Shown here: in pieces, positions 6,621 to 12,258 of the stretch | Position numbering within the stretch: the stretch's first letter is position 1 | Layout of the letters: each line of letters starts with the position of its first letter | Source of the DNA: Acetobacteraceae bacterium | Lineage (GTDB): Bacteria; Pseudomonadota; Alphaproteobacteria; Acetobacterales; Acetobacteraceae | Direction: 5' to 3' | NCBI GenBank assembly: GCA_003133265.1 | Contig: PKWQ01000387.1 | Span: 1 to 12,258, forward strand | Length of the DNA stretch: 12,258 bases | Notes under the pieces: model-generated | What the model saw: only the letters and a program-made list of their open reading frames with translations | The model's database searches: none | Told to the model about the DNA's origin: nothing | Made by a program: the position numbers and the translations under genes

Positions 6621-6647
6621 TCCCCTGCCCATCAGGAACGCCAGCGA

Positions 6648-6707
6648 ATGCCATCAGGACCACCGCCGGTCTCCCCTATGCCCTGGGGTTGCCGGCGGGG
6701 CACCTGA
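6648..6707 (+). CDS. Possible small ORF, 19 residues (leader-like)
   Basis: ATG 6648 is preceded by AGGAA (6634-6638) inside a 13-base leader identical to that of the 115-residue gene at 1314. It encodes a Pro/Gly-rich 19-residue peptide and stops at TGA 6705-6707, overlapping the next ATG (TGATG). A strong hairpin lies within it: CCGCCGG 6663-6669 with CCGGCGG 6692-6698, and CCCC 6673-6676 with GGGG 6685-6688. The arrangement is reminiscent of a leader peptide or structured leader, but it could be chance. Confidence 0.25.
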   Translation: MPSGPPPVSPMPWGCRRGT

Positions 6708-6802
6708 TGCTTGCCGCTGGGCTGGGCTGTAGCGGCCCCCGGCATAGTCGGACCATTACGGTCGATCCCTCAATCCACCATGCGAAACCCCCGCCCGAGT
6801 GA
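6707..6802 (+). CDS. Possible small ORF, 31 residues, coupled to the previous one
   Basis: The ATG at 6707-6709 overlaps the preceding stop in TGATG, and the frame ends with TGA 6800-6802. The 31-residue product is not recognised and has no membrane segment. Support is only the start-stop overlap and its position between the helicase and regulator-like genes. It ends 33 bases before ATG 6836. Confidence 0.2.
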   Translation: MLAAGLGCSGPRHSRTITVDPSIHHAKPPPE

Positions 6803-6835
6803 TCCGGCGGCCTTTCCCCGTTCAAGGAGACCAAC

Positions 6836-7405
6836 ATGATGCCACCGCCCAATCCATTCCCCTCCGGGGTGGCTGTTGAGGTTCAGCACGTCAAGAGAGA
6901 CGGCGTGGAAGTCTTCAGCTTCACCCACCATCCGCCGCTACGTCATGCGCCGAGACCACCGGGCCGGCCGAGGAGCATTGACCCCACCGCCGAGGCCCTG
7001 CGCTTGGTTGAGGTGGTTCGGTTTGGAAGCTTCACTGATGAGGCTGCTCTGGGTGATGCCCTCGGGTGGGGCTTATGGAAGGTTGCAGCTAGGAGGCGGA
7101 CGGCGCTGGCCGGTGGTCTGATAGCGTGGCCAGAGTGGACGAAGCACGTTGCGGCATCATACCGCCCCCGGAGTCCGTCCTGCATGACGGTGGAACATAC
7201 CCAGCGCGTGGTTGACCTAGTCCGGTCGAAAGCATTTGCGACACAGACGGCGGTAGGCCAGCGCCTCGGGCTGTCCCCCGCAGACATCACTCGCTTGAAG
7301 GCCCGAGCCATCAAGGGCGGGCTTATCACAGGGGCAGCTTGGCGGCAGCGCCTACTGGAAGGTCGGAACAGAGCCGCCATCGCCAACGGCGGCGCGCAGG
7401 GCTAG
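6836..7405 (+). CDS. Putative DNA-binding protein with two tandem HTH-like repeats
   Basis: This is a 189-residue protein whose start (ATG 6836) has AAGGAG at 6824-6829. Residues about 52-105 and 120-173 can be aligned without gaps at an offset of 68 residues. Shared features are an LV..VR helix, an aromatic residue with a polar turn (GSFTDEAA against KAFATQTA), a GDALG/GQRLG turn, a basic helix, and GGLI followed by W. Each copy looks like a winged-helix or helix-turn-helix unit, so the protein is probably an internal duplication. Before the first repeat, PRPPGRPRS (39-47) has an AT-hook-like GRP core. I infer a DNA-binding regulator or origin/att-binding accessory protein of the element. 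It is the last plus-strand element gene and its stop overlaps that of the convergent integrase in a shared CTAG. The family is not named. Confidence 0.65.
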   Translation: MMPPPNPFPSGVAVEVQHVKRDGVEVFSFTHHPPLRHAPRPPGRPRSIDPTAEALRLVEVVRFGSFTDEAALGDALGWGLWKVAARRRTALAGGLIAWPEWTKHVAASYRPRSPSCMTVEHTQRVVDLVRSKAFATQTAVGQRLGLSPADITRLKARAIKGGLITGAAWRQRLLEGRNRAAIANGGAQG

Positions 7406-8949
7406 GACGCTACCACCGGGTGGCGCTGTAGTCGCTTGCTGGCGCGCGCCGGCCGATCCTCGGGTGACGGTCTAGGCGCGTAGCGGGCCATGCTAGGGCG
7501 CTCTGCGGCGGTCTCTGCGAGCGCCTTCAGGACCACCTCGGGCAACCCCATGGCCTCCATATCGGCCACTGCATCCGACAGCGCCGGCAACGACGCTCCC
7601 GACGAATACAGGTCTAGCGCCATGGTGCCGCGAGTCTGCCCCATCAGCGTGGAGATCAGTGTCGGGTTGACACGGCCCCCCGCGTGCATGGCAGCTTCCA
7701 ACAGGGTTGCGTAGGACCGCCGCAGCGAGTGCATGTCCACCCCGACTGCCCCCGGTAGCAGCCTTCGGCGTGCCGTGCCGAACCTGTCAGACAGCTTCCC
7801 GCCACGGCTATCCGTCAACAGCAGGACTGGCAACTCCGGCCATAGCGGGGCGTCGGGGGTGGTGTCGGGGAGATCAGCGAGGCGCGCGGCGATCACAGCC
7901 CTAGCCACCTGTGGCAATGGCACGACGCGGCGGGCATTCTTGGTCTTGCCACGGGTGACTGAGATCGCCGCCCCGTCTTGGATTAGGTCTCGAATGCGTA
8001 GGTCCGCCAGTTCAGCGGCCCGCAATCCCGTCAGCAGAGCCAGCCGGGTAGCATCCCAAAGAGTGGCGCCATACCCACCACGGTTCGGCGCCCAGTCGGC
8101 GCCAGTGGCGCGTAGCAGTGTGCCCAACTCGGCGGGGGTGAAGGCCCTCTTGCTGCCGGGCTTATCATCCCCAGACACGACGGCAAGGCCACTGGTCTGA
8201 TCGGCCCACGGGTTGTCGTCGGTATGGCCCCGCCGGATCGCCCATCGCCACAGCCCCATCGGGGCCGAAGCCTCCCGCTTCACTGCTGCGGCTGAGACTT
8301 GGCCACTCCGGGCAGTGATGAAGTCCCCCGCCATTCGGCGTGTAACGTCGGCAAGGGTGGCGGTGGTCAAAGACAGGATGTTGTGGCGTTCCCGAAGGAA
8401 CTGCTCCAGGTCTGCAAACACCCTCTGGTGCCCCTCAATGGTCTTTCGTTTGCGTGACCGTCCCAACTCCAGCAGCCAAGCATCAGCCGCTTCCCGCAGG
8501 TTGGTCTCCGTCGCGGTCACGGCAGCCCAGAATACCTCGGCCTGTGCCTCGCCCCGTGTATCTTCCATAAGGATCGCGTCCCGCCGCCGATCACCGAGGA
8601 TCATATCCCGCTCCGTATCCCCGAAATGGGTGCCATCCAGCGGCGTATCCCCAGCCGCCTGAACCAAGGCCCGCAACTCCGCCGCCCTCGGCGCCCAGTC
8701 CGCCGTCCAGTCGGTGAGGGGCTTGAGCCGGGCAGCCGCCAGCCGCTCCTCCACCTGGGCCTGAATGGCCGCCAGCGCGGCCCCCAGCCGCCGCTTGGCT
8801 TCGATGCGGTCGGTAGTCTGTAACGTCCGGACCACCTCGCGCTTGACCCCCCCAGCGGCCCCCATGGCCTTGCCGACATCCGCCCAGCGATCCTGGGGGA
8901 TGAACAGGCGGCCGTAGAACGTGGCGCCGCGCCGGATTAGGTTCTGCAT
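7402..8949 (-). CDS. Tyrosine recombinase / island integrase
   Basis: This 515-residue site-specific integrase very likely inserts the element at the neighbouring tRNA-Arg gene. The C-terminal catalytic domain shows Arg310 (LLTGLRAAEL), a beta-hairpin lysine in GKTKNARRVVPLP (about 335-337), HSLR (His407, Arg410) and the nucleophile Tyr448 (ALDLYSS). The LGH-type histidine position appears to be Gln438 (LMGQTRG). A core-binding helical domain lies at about 150-240. The N-terminal 150 residues contain an arm-binding-like beta start (GATFYGRLFIP) and a long helical region, and the total is longer than the roughly 400 residues common for P4-type integrases. The start ATG has AGGAG 7 bases upstream on the minus strand. 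The gene reads away from the tRNA, and two 14-base tandem repeats lie between its start and the tRNA. Its stop overlaps that of the convergent 189-residue gene. Confidence 0.93.
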   Translation of the reverse strand: MQNLIRRGATFYGRLFIPQDRWADVGKAMGAAGGVKREVVRTLQTTDRIEAKRRLGAALAAIQAQVEERLAAARLKPLTDWTADWAPRAAELRALVQAAGDTPLDGTHFGDTERDMILGDRRRDAILMEDTRGEAQAEVFWAAVTATETNLREAADAWLLELGRSRKRKTIEGHQRVFADLEQFLRERHNILSLTTATLADVTRRMAGDFITARSGQVSAAAVKREASAPMGLWRWAIRRGHTDDNPWADQTSGLAVVSGDDKPGSKRAFTPAELGTLLRATGADWAPNRGGYGATLWDATRLALLTGLRAAELADLRIRDLIQDGAAISVTRGKTKNARRVVPLPQVARAVIAARLADLPDTTPDAPLWPELPVLLLTDSRGGKLSDRFGTARRRLLPGAVGVDMHSLRRSYATLLEAAMHAGGRVNPTLISTLMGQTRGTMALDLYSSGASLPALSDAVADMEAMGLPEVVLKALAETAAERPSMARYAPRPSPEDRPARASKRLQRHPVVAS

Positions 8950-8994
8950 GGGCTGGCTCCTGGGTGGGTCCGAAGCCCTACCATATCGGGGCCT

Positions 8995-9022
8995 AGGATG
9001 TAACGCTGAGGATGTAACGCTG
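8995..9022. repeat. Two perfect 14-bp tandem repeats upstream of the integrase
   Basis: AGGATGTAACGCTG occurs at 8995-9008 and again immediately at 9009-9022. The pair lies between the integrase start and the presumed attachment site, 62-89 bases from the tRNA 3' end. Directly repeated arm-type binding sites for the integrase, or sites for an excisionase, are typical of this location. That function is inferred. Confidence 0.6.
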
Positions 9023-9083
9023 CGCTACGGAGCCATGGAGACGAGGCCGTGTAATACATTGAAATTACTGAATATTCGGAAGC

Positions 9084-9110
9084 TGGCGTCCCCGGCGGGA
9101 TTCGAACCCA
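9084..9110. other. Presumed attachment site (att) at the tRNA-Arg 3' end
   Basis: The integrase gene lies beside the 3' end of a tRNA gene, the usual insertion point of tyrosine-integrase elements. The T-arm and acceptor 3' half would form the common core. No second copy of this sequence was seen in the left part of the window, so the opposite att site and the exact crossover are not defined. The limits given are approximate. Confidence 0.4.
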
Positions 9111-9160
9111 CGGCCCCAGGATTAGGAATCCTGTGCTCTATCCTGCTGAGCTACGGGGAC
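9084..9160 (-). tRNA. tRNA-Arg (CCU anticodon)
   Basis: Read on the minus strand, the sequence folds into a complete cloverleaf. The acceptor stem is GTCCCCG with CGGGGAC, the D-arm GCTC/GAGC, the anticodon stem CAGGA/TCCTG with loop TTCCTAA giving anticodon CCT, and the T-arm GTGGG/CCCGC with TTCGAAT. The discriminator G is followed by an encoded CCA (9084-9086). An intact structure next to the integrase indicates that insertion rebuilds the 3' end of the tRNA. It marks the boundary between element and chromosome. Confidence 0.95.
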
Positions 9161-9498
9161 TTTCAGCAATTCTAATGTGTTAGACGGTTTTCTTGGCCTC
9201 TATCATCGTCTTGGGCTCGCTATAACCTTCTTAGGGCCACAGCCTCTCTAGCTGGAGACGGGTTGAAGACTGAAGCCGCTCGCTAGCGCGCTCCGTTCTC
9301 CGGCGACGGTTATACCGAGCGTGCCGACCGTGTCCAAGTCGCTCTCGCTGAACACCCGTGCCCCCTCAACTCTAGGCGACACCGAAGCACCAGGCCCGGA
9401 GCTTGGGTAGGGAGGTGGAGCGACCGCGGCGGCGCGATTGCGCTTGCGCGGGATTCGGTGATCATGGGGTGCCAGGGGCCATTTCGGAGACATCCATC
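9161..9498. other. Intergenic region between tRNA and next gene, no gene seen
   Basis: No supported gene lies in these 338 bases. They contain the region upstream of the tRNA on the minus strand, which must hold its promoter, and a small CGCTAGCG palindrome at about 9283-9290. Open frames here are short or overlap the next gene antisense and lack ribosome-binding sites. Confidence 0.4.
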
Positions 9499-10077
9499 AT
9501 GAGCAGCGTAGACGCGAACCGCGTGATCCTGACCGGGGAAAACCCGTTCATCCGGCTCAGTCAGAACGATGGCGACGCCAGCACCACGAATGCGAGTTTT
9601 TGGCGCATCCTGTTTTCCCCGGCCGGGCCGGGGCATGTGCTCTATCTGAAAAGCGAGCTGACGGAGAATGACTGGCGCATCTATTCCGACAATATTGCGC
9701 TGGCGCGGTGGCTGCAAACCACCGTGCAGGGCATGCTCAATGCCGAGCTTCTCGATCCGATAATCCCGGTGATCGACGCGCAGTTCAGCAGGTCCGGTGA
9801 CGCACGGGATTTCTGGACGGAGCGGGTGGACACCGGCGATGAGGAGATCGCGCTTACCTGGTACAAAATTGGCGAGCCGTTGCTGGTCCACACCCAACCC
9901 AACGCGGACCCGGCGCGTCCCTACGGGGTATGCACCGTGCTTGTCCCCGCGCTCGGCGCGCGGCTGACCCGGAACGGAATAGAGGCGGCGGGCCAGCCTT
10001 GGCCGAGGGAGCGCGAGGGTAAGCCCTTCAGCACCTGCGCGCTGGCATTCTCCGAAAGCTGGACCGAATCCCGATAG
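9499..10077 (+). CDS. Conserved-looking hypothetical protein, 192 residues
   Basis: The start is ATG 9499 with GGAGA (9486-9490) 8 bases upstream; the frame is open earlier, but only this start has a site. The protein is soluble-looking with no signal peptide or membrane segment. It has many aromatic and charged positions typical of a folded enzyme-like or barrel domain (FWRILFSP, GHVLYLKSELTENDWRIYSDN, FWTERV, EEIALTWY, GEPLLVHTQP, PFSTCALAFSESWTE). I do not recognise a named family and assign no activity. It lies on the chromosomal side of the tRNA and converges on the Crp/Fnr-type regulator gene, with a hairpin between them. Confidence 0.75.
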   Translation: MSSVDANRVILTGENPFIRLSQNDGDASTTNASFWRILFSPAGPGHVLYLKSELTENDWRIYSDNIALARWLQTTVQGMLNAELLDPIIPVIDAQFSRSGDARDFWTERVDTGDEEIALTWYKIGEPLLVHTQPNADPARPYGVCTVLVPALGARLTRNGIEAAGQPWPREREGKPFSTCALAFSESWTESR

Positions 10078-10083
10078 GCTATT

Positions 10084-10133
10084 CTGCCGTTGCCGTGCAG
10101 CTTCCCGCTTCCGGGCGGGAACACCGTCGGCAG
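10084..10133. terminator. Composite hairpin, probable bidirectional terminator
   Basis: An inner stem, TTCCCGC (10102-10108) with GCGGGAA (10115-10121), has a 6-base loop. It sits inside an outer stem, CTGCCG (10084-10089) with CGGCAG (10128-10133). The structure lies in the 61-base gap between two convergent stop codons, where a shared terminator is expected. No strong T-run is present on either strand, so termination efficiency is uncertain. Confidence 0.5.
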
Positions 10134-10138
10134 CGTGT

Positions 10139-10858
10139 TCAGCCCGCTGCGTCCTCCGTCAGCAGCGGCGGATCGGCCAGCTCGTCCGGCATCGAGAACG
10201 CCTTCAATCGGGCCATGTCGTGCAGGACGATCCGGGCGCCATGGGTTTCCACCCCAACGGCGCGCAGGGCGGCGAAAGCGCGGGAAAGGTTCTCCTGGCG
10301 ACAGCCGAGCCGTGCGGCGAGCAGACCCTTGTCGAACGGCAGGCGGAACTCCGCCGTGCTCGCCAGCGGATCGGTGGCCAGCGCGAGCAGGTAGCAGCCG
10401 AGCCGCTGCGCCGCCGACCGTAGCTTCAGGTCGCGCACCTGACGGACCATGACGCGGTAATCGAGCGCCTGTGCCCGCAGCATCGCGCGTGCCAGCGCCG
10501 CCTCGCGCGCCACCAACTCGCGTAGCGCCACGGCCTCGATCAGCAGCAAACGCGAGGGCATGACGCTGTGCCCGGTCATCAAATAGGGCAGATCGGTCAG
10601 CGCCGCCGCCAGCACGAAGTGCCCGATCGGTCGGACCACCTCCACCACGGCGCTGGTGCCGTCCGGCGCGGTGCCGGAGAGCGCGACCTGGCCATCGAGC
10701 AGAACATGCAGCGCCGTGGGCATCGCGCCCTGGCGGCACAGTTCCTGGCCTTGCGGCACGTCGCGCAGATCGGCGATCGCGTCGAGTTCGGCGAGCACGG
10801 CTTTGTCCAGCCGTTCGAACATCGGAACCGCTCGCAGGGTCGCCTGGCCAGGCTGCAT
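10139..10858 (-). CDS. Crp/Fnr-family transcription regulator, DNR/NnrR-like
   Basis: This 239-residue regulator has an N-terminal cyclic-nucleotide-binding-type sensor fold (about 8-115, with GQELCRQGAMPTALHVLLDG), a long dimer helix (about 117-150) and a C-terminal winged helix (about 172-215, LPFDKGLLAARLGCRQENLSRAF). The recognition helix carries Glu189, Ser192 and Arg193. This E-x-x-S-R set is what FNR uses to read TTGAT half-sites. Only Cys41, Cys155 and Cys186 are present and no N-terminal cysteine cluster, so an oxygen-sensing 4Fe-4S centre as in FNR is unlikely; DNR/NnrR-type sensing of nitrogen oxides is the better guess. The start is the ATG at 10858 with AAGGA upstream on the minus strand. 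It is divergent from a narK-type gene, and a perfect TTGAT-N4-ATCAA box lies between them, so it probably controls that transporter and perhaps itself. Confidence 0.85.
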   Translation of the reverse strand: MQPGQATLRAVPMFERLDKAVLAELDAIADLRDVPQGQELCRQGAMPTALHVLLDGQVALSGTAPDGTSAVVEVVRPIGHFVLAAALTDLPYLMTGHSVMPSRLLLIEAVALRELVAREAALARAMLRAQALDYRVMVRQVRDLKLRSAAQRLGCYLLALATDPLASTAEFRLPFDKGLLAARLGCRQENLSRAFAALRAVGVETHGARIVLHDMARLKAFSMPDELADPPLLTEDAAG

Positions 10859-10921
10859 CGTGCTTCCTTGAATTCGTTCGGTTGAATATAGCAAGCGAGT
10901 CAACAATTTTGAAAAGATAAA

Positions 10922-10961
10922 TTTGATATTTGGTAAAAACGGAAATATGACAAATATCAAA
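10922..10961. repeat. 11-bp inverted repeat with FNR-like half-sites
   Basis: TTTGATATTTG (10922-10932) and CAAATATCAAA (10951-10961) are perfect inverted copies separated by 18 bases. On the minus strand, 10947-10960 reads TTGAT-ATTT-GTCAT, which matches the TTGAT-N4-ATCAA consensus at 8 of 10 positions. It may be a secondary site for the Crp/Fnr-type regulator, or the operator of another dimer. Confidence 0.45.
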
Positions 10962-10981
10962 AGTATTATTATTTGAAGCTC

Positions 10982-10995
10982 TTGATCTGAATCAA
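10982..10995. promoter_or_regulatory. FNR/DNR-type binding box (TTGATCTGAATCAA)
   Basis: The site is a perfect match to the FNR/DNR palindrome TTGAT-N4-ATCAA. It is centred about 90 bases before the narK-type start codon and about 130 bases before the start of the divergent regulator. At a class II position (centre near -41), narK transcription would begin around 11030, leaving a leader of about 50 bases. The neighbouring regulator has the matching E-x-x-S-R recognition helix. Confidence 0.85.
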
Positions 10996-11078
10996 CGTTC
11001 CCTTCGTTTGTTGGTGCCATCACTGCGCCAGCTACGGCCGCAATACCGTGGGTGGCTGTTCAGTGAGAGAAGTCGGGC

Positions 11079-12258
11079 ATGTCAGGAACACCGATCGCAC
11101 CGGATGTGGAGGCCAAGCGGGCGCTGGCCGCCAGTACCGTGGCCTTCACCGTCTGCTTTGCCGTCTGGACGATCTTTTCGATCATCGGCATCGGCATCAA
11201 ACAGCAGCTTGGCCTGGACGAGACCGAGTTCGGTCTTCTGGTCGGCACGCCGATCCTGACGGGGTCGCTTATCCGGCTGATGTTCGGCCTGTGGGCCGAC
11301 CGGTATGGCGGGCGGCTGGTGTTCGTCGCGGCGATGCTGGCTGCGGCGGCGGCTACCATACTGCTCTCGTTCGCCACCACCTATCCGCTGATGCTTTTGG
11401 CGGCGCTGGGTGTGGGCATCGCCGGGGGCACCTTCGCGGTGGGCGTGTCCTATGTCTCCCGCTGGTTTCCCAAGGAGAGGCAGGGTACCGCGCTCGGCAT
11501 CTTCGGCGTGGGCAATGTCGGCGCCGCGATCACCACCTTCCTCGCCCCGTTCGTCATGGTGGCGTTCGGCTGGCCGGTGGTGGCGCGGATCTGGGCGGCG
11601 GCGCTGGTGTTGACCGCCGTGGGCTTCTGGCTCGTCACTTCCGACGATCCGGTGTTGCGCGCGCGCCGCATCGGGCAGTTGTTGCCGGTCACGCTGCGCC
11701 AGCAGCTTGCCCCGCTGGCCAATGTGCAGGTCTGGCGCTTCTCGCTCTATTATTTCTTCGTCTTTGGCGGCCTGGTCGCGCTCGCCCTGTGGCTGCCGCG
11801 CTTCTACATCGGCGCCTATCACCTCGATGTCCGGGCCGCCGGCATGCTTGGCACCGTCTTCGCGCTGCCGGCGGCCGTGTTTCGCGCCTATGGCGGCGTG
11901 CTGTCCGACCGGGTGGGCGCGCGGCAAGTGATGTACTGGTGCTTCGGCGCCTGCCTGCTGGGCACTTTCGTGCTGTCCTATCCCGCCACCGACTACGTGG
12001 TGCACGGCATCCACGGCGATATCCACTTCAGTTTCGCGATTGGCCTGGTGCCATTCGCCGTGATTACCTTCATCCTCGGATTCTTCATGTCGCTCGGCAC
12101 GGCGGCTGTGTATCGCCACATCCCGGTCTATTATCCCGAGCATGTCGGGCCGGTGGGCGGCGCCGTCGGAATGATCGGCGGCGTGGGCGGCTTCGTGCTG
12201 CCGATCGCCTTCGGCCTGATGACCGACCTGACCGGGCTGTGGACCAGCTGCTTCATGC
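11079..12258 (+). CDS. narK: NarK-type nitrate/nitrite transporter (MFS), 3' end cut by window
   Basis: This inner-membrane major-facilitator transporter is of the nitrate/nitrite porter family; 393 residues are visible and the C-terminus lies beyond the window. Family marks include Arg66 in the second helix (GSLIRLMFG) and Arg269 (ALPAAVFRAYGG), which correspond to the two substrate-binding arginines of NarK. The first nitrate signature lies around 111-150 (GIAGGTFAVGVSYVSRWFP followed by GIFGVGNVGAA). The second, GGAVGMIGGVGGFVLP, lies at 360-375. MFS loop motifs WADRYGGR (72-79) and LSDRVGAR (275-282) are also present. The start at ATG 11079 gives a short cytoplasmic N-terminus before helix 1 (about 18-40); the ribosome-binding site is weak (GAGAGAAG). 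The upstream FNR/DNR box predicts induction by low oxygen or nitrogen oxides. Nitrate uptake versus nitrite export cannot be told from sequence alone. Confidence 0.93.
   Translation, partial: MSGTPIAPDVEAKRALAASTVAFTVCFAVWTIFSIIGIGIKQQLGLDETEFGLLVGTPILTGSLIRLMFGLWADRYGGRLVFVAAMLAAAAATILLSFATTYPLMLLAALGVGIAGGTFAVGVSYVSRWFPKERQGTALGIFGVGNVGAAITTFLAPFVMVAFGWPVVARIWAAALVLTAVGFWLVTSDDPVLRARRIGQLLPVTLRQQLAPLANVQVWRFSLYYFFVFGGLVALALWLPRFYIGAYHLDVRAAGMLGTVFALPAAVFRAYGGVLSDRVGARQVMYWCFGACLLGTFVLSYPATDYVVHGIHGDIHFSFAIGLVPFAVITFILGFFMSLGTAAVYRHIPVYYPEHVGPVGGAVGMIGGVGGFVLPIAFGLMTDLTGLWTSCFM

Larger units (their letters stand above)
10859..11078. promoter_or_regulatory. AT-rich divergent promoter region
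   Basis: This 220-base region between two divergent start codons is far more AT-rich (about 10870-10990) than the rest of the window. It holds the FNR-type box at 10982-10995 and an 11-base inverted repeat at 10922-10961. On the minus strand, TTCAAA and TATATT spaced by 17 bases give a possible promoter for the regulator gene; this pair is weakly supported. Confidence 0.55.

Noticed and set aside
11082..12143. 353-codon minus-strand open frame across narK
   Set aside because: The plus strand encodes an unmistakable NarK-type transporter; the antisense product is a His/Arg/Glu/Asp-rich artefact of the same codons.

Overview
The window is GC-rich bacterial DNA with the codon and promoter style of an alphaproteobacterium, possibly one of the Acetobacteraceae. 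That taxonomic guess rests on base composition and gene flavour only. It appears to be the right-hand part of an integrated mobile element (about position 1 to 9083) joined to ordinary chromosome (about 9084 to 12258). The junction is a tRNA-Arg(CCU) gene on the minus strand. A tyrosine integrase starts 135 bases beyond the tRNA 3' end and reads away from it, the classic layout of a tRNA-targeted island. No second copy of the tRNA 3' end was seen, so the left end of the element probably lies outside the window.

Element, left to right: a non-coding stretch rich in palindromes; a small serine recombinase (397-993) preceded by a res-like inverted repeat; an unknown 115-residue protein; about 600 bases with at most one doubtful ORF and a G-quadruplex motif; a 54-residue possible ribbon-helix-helix protein; repeats and a strong stem-loop; a translationally coupled pair (125-residue unknown protein, then a 489-residue Ala/Gly/Asn/Thr-rich phage-virion-like protein); a structured spacer; a 616-residue superfamily-2 helicase-like ATPase; a regulatory-looking spacer with an inverted repeat and two tiny overlapping ORFs; a 189-residue protein made of two tandem helix-turn-helix-like repeats; and the convergent integrase, whose stop codon overlaps that of the 189-residue gene. 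Together these suggest a replicating, phage-related or satellite-like element: integrase, helicase, regulators and one virion-like protein are present, while no capsid, terminase or portal gene is visible here.

Chromosome: a conserved-looking 192-residue protein of unknown function; a convergent Crp/Fnr-family regulator (no FNR-type N-terminal cysteine cluster, hence DNR/NnrR-like); and, divergent from it, a NarK-type nitrate/nitrite transporter that runs off the window end. The divergent intergenic region is AT-rich and holds a perfect TTGAT-N4-ATCAA box, the site expected for a regulator with the E-x-x-S-R recognition helix seen here. A nitrogen-oxide or anaerobic circuit controlling narK is therefore likely.
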